NCBI RefSeq assembly: GCF_014652235.1
Contig: NZ_BMYK01000005.1
Span: 272,917 to 336,916, forward strand
Reading direction: 5' to 3'
Source of the DNA: Pseudorhodoferax aquiterrae
GTDB lineage: Bacteria; Pseudomonadota; Gammaproteobacteria; Burkholderiales; Burkholderiaceae_C
Length of the DNA: 64,000 nucleotides
Shown: positions 58,964 through 64,000 of the stretch, piece after piece
Layout: the number at the start of each line of letters is the position of its first letter
Numbering within the stretch: the first letter of the stretch is position 1
Notes under the pieces: model-generated
Database searches by the model: none
What the model saw: the letters and a program-made list of their open reading frames with translations, nothing else
What the model was told of the DNA's origin: nothing
Translations under genes and position numbers: made by a program

Positions 58964-59661
58964 TGGACTTGGAGCCCGACACGATCACCATGCCGGCCGT
59001 GGCCGCTGCCATGGGGGCCGCGCCACCGGCCTGGTACGGCAAGCTCTCCATGCTCGGCGACTTCGCCCAGCGCCGGCTGCCGCAGGAGGTGGCCCTGGCC
59101 TGCGACCGCTGGCTGGCCGCCACCATGCACGCGCTGCCCCAGGTGCTGGGCGAGCGCTGGCCCTGGGCCTACCTGGAGGCGCCGCTGCTGCGCTTCGCCT
59201 GCGGGCCCGGCGTGCTGTCGGCGCACTGGTGGTTCGGCGTGCTGATGCCCAGCTGCGACAAGGTGGGCCGCTACTTCCCGCTCTGGGTGGGCCAGGGCAC
59301 GGCCCAGCCGCCGCGCGATGCCGCGGCCCTGGCCGGCCTCGTGGCCTGGTACGAGGCGCTGGCGCGCGCGGCCGTGCGCACGCTCGAAGACGGCGCCACC
59401 GTGGCGGCCTTCGAGGCCGAACTGTCCGCCATGCCGGCCTGGCCCGCGGCGGCCGGGCAGAGGCCCGCGGCGCCTGCGCTGCCCGAGGCGCTGGCCCTGC
59501 TGGCCACCGATGCACTGCTGGCGCGGCTGCAGGGTCGCACGCTGTGGTGGCCGGCCGTGCGCCAGGCCGCGCGCCCGGCGGAACTGCAGCTCGCCGACGG
59601 CCTGCCCGGCGCCGAGCTGCTGGCGCAGCTGCTGCTGGCGGACCAACCCGCGGGCCGCTGA
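58963..59661 (+). CDS. tagF: Type VI secretion-associated protein TagF
   Basis: 232 residues. The TagF/ImpM family signatures are AWYGKLSMLGDFAQRRLPQE near the N-terminus and VLMPSCDKVGRYFPLWVG. TagF is a posttranslational repressor of T6SS assembly in Pseudomonas, acting with Fha. Its ATG overlaps the tssM TGA by one base. It converges on the phosphatase gene ten bases away. Confidence 0.92.
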   Translation: MDLEPDTITMPAVAAAMGAAPPAWYGKLSMLGDFAQRRLPQEVALACDRWLAATMHALPQVLGERWPWAYLEAPLLRFACGPGVLSAHWWFGVLMPSCDKVGRYFPLWVGQGTAQPPRDAAALAGLVAWYEALARAAVRTLEDGATVAAFEAELSAMPAWPAAAGQRPAAPALPEALALLATDALLARLQGRTLWWPAVRQAARPAELQLADGLPGAELLAQLLLADQPAGR

Positions 59662-59671
59662 GCGCCGCCCG

Positions 59672-60421
59672 TCAGTCGGCCGCCACGACCCACACCGCGA
59701 TCGCGCTGTAGTTGTCCTGGTCCTGCCGGCCCTGCGCCGCGATGGCGTCGCGCATGGCGGCCAGCCAGGCCTGCGGCGACTCCGCGGCGAGCAGGCTGGA
59801 CACGATGCCCGCATCGCCCACGCTGGCCCACCAGCCGTCGCTGCAGAGCAGGAACCGGTCGCCGCTGGCCAGTGGCTGCTCCGCCGTGGTGTGCGGCTGC
59901 AGTTCGCCGTCGATGCCCAGCGCGGCGGCCAGGTGGTGCTTGTGCGGATGGTGCCGGGCCTGCTCGGGCGTCAGCACGCCGGCGTCGATCAGGCCTTGCA
60001 CCAGCGTGTCGTCGCGCGTGACCTGGTCGATGCCATGCCCGCGCAGCCGGTACAGCCGCGAGTCGCCCACGTGGCTCCACAGCGCCACGCCGCGCCGCGC
60101 ATCGATGCACAGCGCCACCACCGTGGTGTGCATGGGCGCCTGCGTGCGCCGGCCGTTGCGCACCTCGGCATGGGCGGCCAGCACGGCGTCGGTCAGCAGC
60201 TCGGGCCGCCAGGGCAGCGTGGCATCGCCCAGGCCGGCCTGCAGGCTGCCGATGGCCAGGCGCGCGGCCTCGGCACCGTCGGAATGGCCGCCCGCGCCAT
60301 CGGCCAGCACGGCGAACCAGGCCGGGCCGTTGTCGCGCATGAGCACGGCGTCCTCGTTGACGGTGCGTGTTCCCTGTTCGCTGCAGCACGCCACCTGCAG
60401 GCGCAAGGCGGGTGCCGTCAT
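59672..60421 (-). CDS. T6SS-linked PP2C phosphatase (PppA-like)
   Basis: 249 residues of PPM/PP2C type: TRTVNEDAVLM, LADGAGGHSDG, HVGDSRLYRLRG, FLLCSDGWW and DNYSAIAV. In threonine-phosphorylation-controlled T6SS, PppA reverses PpkA phosphorylation of Fha. It overlaps the FHA gene by four bases (ATGA), which supports that role. No PpkA-type kinase is within the window. Confidence 0.92.
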   Translation of the reverse strand: MTAPALRLQVACCSEQGTRTVNEDAVLMRDNGPAWFAVLADGAGGHSDGAEAARLAIGSLQAGLGDATLPWRPELLTDAVLAAHAEVRNGRRTQAPMHTTVVALCIDARRGVALWSHVGDSRLYRLRGHGIDQVTRDDTLVQGLIDAGVLTPEQARHHPHKHHLAAALGIDGELQPHTTAEQPLASGDRFLLCSDGWWASVGDAGIVSSLLAAESPQAWLAAMRDAIAAQGRQDQDNYSAIAVWVVAAD

Positions 60422-61821
60422 TGTGTGTCGCCGGTGTGCCGGGCCAAGCGTTGCAGCTGCTCCTCGTAGGCTTCGAGGAAGGCCTTGCCGAACAGCGCGT
60501 GGAAGTCCTCGCGCGCCTCCTCGCGCAGCGCCTCGAAGTGGCGCAGGTACAGCGCCCACAGCCGCGCCTTGCGGTTCTGCGGCAGCACGCTGTCGAGCAC
60601 CGAGCGGCCGCTGAGCTGCGATTCCAGCACGGTGGGTTCGAAGCGCGCCAGCACGCCTTCCAGCGCGGCGCGCGTGCCGGCCATGCTGCCGATGGTGTGG
60701 CCCACCAGATCCTGCATGGCGTCGCGCATGGCCTCGCGGGCCGGCAGGAAGCCGCGCAGCGGCGGGCGCAGCAGCTGCTCCAGCACCGACTGCGCGTCGG
60801 GCGAGAACTTGAGCGGGTTGTTGTCGCGCGCGCGGATCATGGTCACGTTGGCGCGCAGCTCCTGGCGCGTGGCGGCGCGCACGGCGAGCATCTGCAGCGT
60901 GCCGTCGACGGCGGCGCGCAGCAGCTCGCCGACCAGCTGCATGCGCTCGGCGCCACCGCCCTGGGCCGGGTCGGGCCGGATGCCGGCACCGGCGCAGAAG
61001 GCGGCCCACAGCGCATCGTCACCGTCCGTGGCCGGTGGCGGTGCCGGCAGCGGCGCAGCGGGCGCCGGGGCCTGCACGGGCCGCGGCACGAAGGGCGTCT
61101 GCAGCAGTGGCGCATGGTCGTCCTGCGTGGCGGGCGCCGGCGCCTGCCGGGGCGTGGTGTCGGCGGCCCCGGCCAGGAAGCCGGCCACCGCGTCGTGCGT
61201 GGCCATGCCCGGCGCCAGGCCGAACATCTCGTCGAGCGAGCGGCCCTCGCCTGGGGGCAGCAGGTCGGCGAACGGGTCGCCGGTGGCCGGCGCCGGTGGT
61301 GGCGCGCGGGCCGGGTCGGCGCGCGCGGCGAAGGGGTCGAAGTCGTCGGGCAGCAGCGCGCCCGCAGGGGCGGCCCGCGATGCAGGCCTGGACGTGGGGG
61401 TGGGCGCATCGGCGCCGAGCAGGTCCGCGAAGGGATTGCCCGCGCCGACCGGCGTGGCCAGCGGCGCCGGCCGCAGCAGCGTGGCGCCCGCATCGGGCTC
61501 CGGGCCGGCCAGCACTTCGAGCCGGTAGCCGCCGATGCGCACTTCGTCGCGCGCTTGCAGCGGCACCGATTCCCCCTGGTGCAGCGGCTGGCCCGCGACC
61601 ACGATGGGGTTGGCGCTGCCGATGTTGCGGATCAGGAAGCCGCCCTGCGGCCGGGCCTGGATCTCGGCCTGCTGGCGCGAGATGTGGCGCTCGGGGTCGG
61701 GCAGGGCCAGCGTGTTGTGGTCGGCCCGGCCGATGGTGCCGCCGCGGCCGTCGAACTGGGCCGTGATCGGCTGGGTCAGCGGCAGTTCGTTCAGCGACAC
61801 CGCGCGCAGGGTCAGGGTCAT
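60418..61821 (-). CDS. tagH: T6SS-associated FHA domain protein (TagH/Fha)
   Basis: 467 residues. The FHA domain spans about 20-100 with GGTIGRADHNTLALPDPERH and ISRQQAEIQ. A long Pro/Ala-rich linker with repeated NPFADLL/DPFADLL-like motifs follows, then the helical C-terminal domain specific to T6SS FHA proteins (from about 300; FSPDAQSVLEQLLRPPLRGF). AAGGAG nine bases before ATG 61821 fixes the start. It likely reads phosphothreonine to license assembly. Confidence 0.93.
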   Translation of the reverse strand: MTLTLRAVSLNELPLTQPITAQFDGRGGTIGRADHNTLALPDPERHISRQQAEIQARPQGGFLIRNIGSANPIVVAGQPLHQGESVPLQARDEVRIGGYRLEVLAGPEPDAGATLLRPAPLATPVGAGNPFADLLGADAPTPTSRPASRAAPAGALLPDDFDPFAARADPARAPPPAPATGDPFADLLPPGEGRSLDEMFGLAPGMATHDAVAGFLAGAADTTPRQAPAPATQDDHAPLLQTPFVPRPVQAPAPAAPLPAPPPATDGDDALWAAFCAGAGIRPDPAQGGGAERMQLVGELLRAAVDGTLQMLAVRAATRQELRANVTMIRARDNNPLKFSPDAQSVLEQLLRPPLRGFLPAREAMRDAMQDLVGHTIGSMAGTRAALEGVLARFEPTVLESQLSGRSVLDSVLPQNRKARLWALYLRHFEALREEAREDFHALFGKAFLEAYEEQLQRLARHTGDTQ

Positions 61822-61871
61822 GGTGATGCGCTCCTTCGGCCCGGCCATGGTGGGGCCGCGCGGCGCCGCGC

Positions 61872-62039
61872 TCAATGTCCGAAAGTCATGGCCAGCCAGG
61901 TGGCGACCGCGCCGAACACCAGCGCCAGCCAGGCCCAGGTGCGCACCGCGCCATCGGCGCGGCGCAAGCGCAGCGTGCGCAGCCCAGCTGCCACGAGGAA
62001 GGCCGCGGCCAGCAGCGCGAAGACCAGGTCGGTGTGCAT
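61872..62039 (-). CDS. 55-residue membrane protein in the T6SS locus
   Basis: Two membrane helices: LVFALLAAAFLVAAGL and WAWLALVFGAVATWLAM, joined by a basic loop (RTLRLRRADGAVR). Its ATG overlaps the stop of the upstream gene (ATGA), so it is probably expressed with it. No known T6SS component corresponds. Its last codons contain the 16-base sequence that recurs at 63371. Confidence 0.6.
   Translation of the reverse strand: MHTDLVFALLAAAFLVAAGLRTLRLRRADGAVRTWAWLALVFGAVATWLAMTFGH
61873..61888 (+). repeat. 16-base direct repeat, copy 1
   Basis: CAATGTCCGAAAGTCA, located in the last codons of the 55-residue membrane protein gene. The same 16 bases occur at 63371-63386. Confidence 0.6.
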
Positions 62040-63292
62040 CACCCACCCCGGCCCGGCAGGCCCAGCAGGCGGCGCTGCCGCCAGGTCGGCGCCGCCACGT
62101 TGAAGCCGGCCTGCCCCGGCTGCAGCAGCACCAGCAGCTGGGCCGCGAGCGCGCGCTGGCGCTGCGTGCCCGTGCGCAACACCTGGCCCAGGTGCGCGGG
62201 CGTGGGCGCCGCGCCGACGAAGCAGCGCGGGGCGGCGAACGCGCCAGCCCGGGCCTGCCACCAGCGCTGCACGCGGGCCGGGTCGGGCCAGGGCAGGTTC
62301 TCGTCGTCGTCGAGCGCCACGTCCTCGTCGTCCGGGTCGTCGCTGGGGCCGGTCTGCAGATCCGCGGGCGGCGGCTGCTCCAGCTCCAACGCCACGAGGT
62401 CGGCTCCGGTGATGGTGGAGAAGGCTTCGCCCGCCACGCGCGCGAGCGCCACGTCCTCCATGCGCTCGATGAGCCAGGGCACGAGCCGCGCGTCGCCAAG
62501 CCAGCCGATGGCGCGCACGGCCTCGCGCGGCGCGGCTGGCATCAGCTCGCGCAGCTGCGCGCGCGCCTGCTCGGGCGGCAGCGCCTGCACCGCCAGCGGA
62601 CGCAGCGGGTCGCAGGCGGCGGGCGTGGCGAAGGCGGCCCGCTCCAGTGCGCGCAGGGCCGTGCCGCGGTCGCCGAGCAGGCAGGCGGACCGCGCAGCGG
62701 CCCCGGCCAGGGGCGGCGCATCCAGCGCGGCCAGCACCAGTGGCAGCAGCTCGGTGCGCCCCAGTGCGGCCGCCGTGCGCAAGGCGGACAGGCGCAGCAC
62801 CGGGTCGTCCGCGCGCAAGGCCGGGGCCAGGGCAGGGCCGGGGTCGACGCCGTGCAGCCGGCAGGCTTCCAACCCCAGCGCGCGCTGCCAGGGCGGGGCC
62901 GCGGCCAGCAGCATGCGCACGGGTTCGCGCAGCAGCGGCGCGCTGCTCCACCCCAGCGCCGAGACGATGCCGCGCCAGGCCTCGGGCACGGCGGGCGCGA
63001 GCGCCAGCACGCGCTGCTGCAGGTCCGCGTCCCGCGCCTGCAGCGCGGCGGCGAAGGCGGTGAAGACTTCGCCGCAGCCGCACTGCTCCAGCGCCACCTG
63101 CGCCCGCGCGAGGCCCTCGGCGCCGGCCACGGCCAGGCCGTCCAGGTGCGCATCCAGCCGCTCGTCGAGCCGGCCCAGCTGCAACAGCCGCACATGCGGT
63201 GCGCGCACCAGCACCGAGCGCACATGGCGCAGGTGCGCCGCTTCGTCCGCATGCTGCTGCACGATGGCCGGGATCGGCAGGCGCGACAGCAT
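62039..63292 (-). CDS. TIGR02270-like T6SS-locus protein
   Basis: 417 residues, Leu/Ala/Arg-rich, with HEAT-like helical pairs (AWRGIVSALGWSSAPLLREP, DDPVLRLSALRTAAALGRTE, AVRAIGWLGDARLVPWLIER), an acidic segment DDPDDEDVALDDDENLPWPD and a tryptophan-bearing C-terminus. The pattern resembles the TIGR02270 family found in type VI clusters, whose function is unknown. ATG 63292 is chosen; the frame extends further upstream without clear similarity. Confidence 0.72.
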   Translation of the reverse strand: MLSRLPIPAIVQQHADEAAHLRHVRSVLVRAPHVRLLQLGRLDERLDAHLDGLAVAGAEGLARAQVALEQCGCGEVFTAFAAALQARDADLQQRVLALAPAVPEAWRGIVSALGWSSAPLLREPVRMLLAAAPPWQRALGLEACRLHGVDPGPALAPALRADDPVLRLSALRTAAALGRTELLPLVLAALDAPPLAGAAARSACLLGDRGTALRALERAAFATPAACDPLRPLAVQALPPEQARAQLRELMPAAPREAVRAIGWLGDARLVPWLIERMEDVALARVAGEAFSTITGADLVALELEQPPPADLQTGPSDDPDDEDVALDDDENLPWPDPARVQRWWQARAGAFAAPRCFVGAAPTPAHLGQVLRTGTQRQRALAAQLLVLLQPGQAGFNVAAPTWRQRRLLGLPGRGG

Positions 63293-63370
63293 GGCGGGCT
63301 CGGCCTGCGTGGGGATCGGGGAAAAGGGCGCTTGCACCGGGGCATGCTGCGCGTGGGGCCGGCCGCGGAG

Positions 63371-63386
63371 CAATGTCCGAAAGTCA
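63371..63386 (+). repeat. 16-base direct repeat, copy 2
   Basis: CAATGTCCGAAAGTCA in the intergenic region between the divergent TIGR02270-like gene and the LysM lipoprotein. It sits 58 bases upstream of the lipoprotein ATG and 79 bases upstream of the other start, so it could be a regulator site. CATACT at 63411-63416 is a possible -10 box for the lipoprotein. Confidence 0.5.
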
Positions 63387-63443
63387 CCTGCGCAATGCGC
63401 GCGCGGCTCCCATACTGCAGGCGTCGCATCGAGAGCGTCTTCC

Positions 63444-64000
63444 ATGCCCAAACCGTCCCTGGTCCTCATGGCCGTGCTGGTGCTGCTGACAGGCTGCGCC
63501 GCGCCGCCCAAGCCGGCGCCCGAATCGGCGCCCTCGCGCATGCCGGCGCCCGCACCGCCGCCCGCGCCGGAACCGCCCCCACCGCGTGCGCCGCAGCGCC
63601 CGGCCACGCCGGCCGAGGCGGCGCAGGCGCAGAAGATGGCCCGCGCCGTGATCGACCTGCTGGAGGCCGGCAAGGAGGACGAGGCGCGCGCCGAACTGGA
63701 GCGCGCACTGGCGCTGGACTTCAACAACAAGCTGGCCCTGAACCTCATGCGCCAGATCACCATGGACCCGGCCGAACTGGGCCGCGAGTCCTTCAACTAC
63801 ACGGTGCGGCCCAGCGACACGCTGTCGCGCATCGCCCAGCGCTTCCTGAACGACCTGTACGCCTTCTACATCCTGGCGCGCTACAACGGCATCGCGGTGC
63901 CCAAGCAGATCAGCAGCGGCCAGGTGCTGCGGATCCCGGGCAAGCCACCGGCCGGCGGCGCGGCCGCGGCGCCCGAGCCCGCACCGCGGCCGGCCGCGCC
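63444..64000 (+). CDS. LysM-domain lipoprotein (5' part)
   Basis: At least 185 residues; the 3' end is outside the window. Lipobox LTGC with acylated C18, a long Pro/Ala-rich stretch, a helical region (KMARAVIDLLEAGKEDEARA) and a LysM domain (FNYTVRPSDTLSRIAQRF, then ARYNGIAVPKQISSGQVLRI), followed by another Ala/Pro stretch. LysM binds peptidoglycan, so this may help anchor or guide the T6SS at the cell wall. It diverges from the TIGR02270-like gene. Confidence 0.85.
   Translation, partial: MPKPSLVLMAVLVLLTGCAAPPKPAPESAPSRMPAPAPPPAPEPPPPRAPQRPATPAEAAQAQKMARAVIDLLEAGKEDEARAELERALALDFNNKLALNLMRQITMDPAELGRESFNYTVRPSDTLSRIAQRFLNDLYAFYILARYNGIAVPKQISSGQVLRIPGKPPAGGAAAAPEPAPRPAA

Overview
The window is about 70 % GC, densely packed, and reads as the chromosome of a betaproteobacterium of the order Burkholderiales, most likely family Comamonadaceae. 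This rests on gene order (iscRSUA-hscBA-fdx; ndk-rlmN-pilW-rodZ-ispG-hisS-yfgM-bamB-der-hfq-hflX-hflKC-hisZ-purA), on HisZ-type histidine biosynthesis, on a Bug/TctC solute-binding protein and on a PEP-CTERM system. The genus cannot be fixed from the sequence. No rRNA, CRISPR array or recognisable transposase was seen, and no gene-free stretch exceeds 300 bases.

Layout. 1-6844: the end of uvrB, then a complete isc iron-sulfur operon (IscR site in the promoter, a hairpin terminator between iscA and hscB) running by a one-base overlap into dnaQ. 6871-6984: tRNA-Val(CAC) and its terminator. 7080-15500: an accessory block of solute binding and signalling. It holds a TctC-type binding protein with two small unknown genes on the minus strand, a divergent ABC-type binding protein overlapping a hybrid sensor kinase on the plus strand, then a LuxR-type response regulator, a PAS-GGDEF-EAL protein and a PP2C phosphatase on the minus strand. 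15563-42206: mostly housekeeping (YoaA/DinG helicase, BamD, RluD, ScpB, RluB, Ndk, RlmN, PilW, RodZ, IspG, HisS, YfgM, BamB, Der, Hfq, HflX, HflKC, HisZ, PurA, a phosphoribosyltransferase, MetC-like lyase, TesA/YbbA, RlmB).

42262-46191: a PrsT-like TPR protein and a PEP-CTERM exported protein, the latter behind a good sigma-54 promoter. 46204-49716: a glutarate/glutaryl-CoA catabolic pair (class III CoA-transferase, glutaryl-CoA dehydrogenase) with a divergent LysR regulator and a well-placed LysR-like dyad. 49854-51797: a TetR-SMR-LysR operon with an orphan sigma-54-like site at its end. 51838-64000: part of a type VI secretion locus: tssJ-tssK-tssL-tssM-tagF on the plus strand, then PP2C phosphatase, FHA protein, a 55-residue membrane protein and a TIGR02270-like protein on the minus strand, and the start of a LysM lipoprotein. 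The sheath, tube, baseplate and ATPase genes must lie outside. A 220-bp element with 18-bp terminal inverted repeats, flanked by TGA on both sides, sits between tssK and tssL.

The observations most worth following are the binding-protein/sensor-kinase/c-di-GMP block, the MITE-like element in the T6SS operon, the isc intra-operon terminator, the sigma-54/PEP-CTERM promoter pattern, and the second sigma-54-like site at 49854 that has no normal gene behind it.
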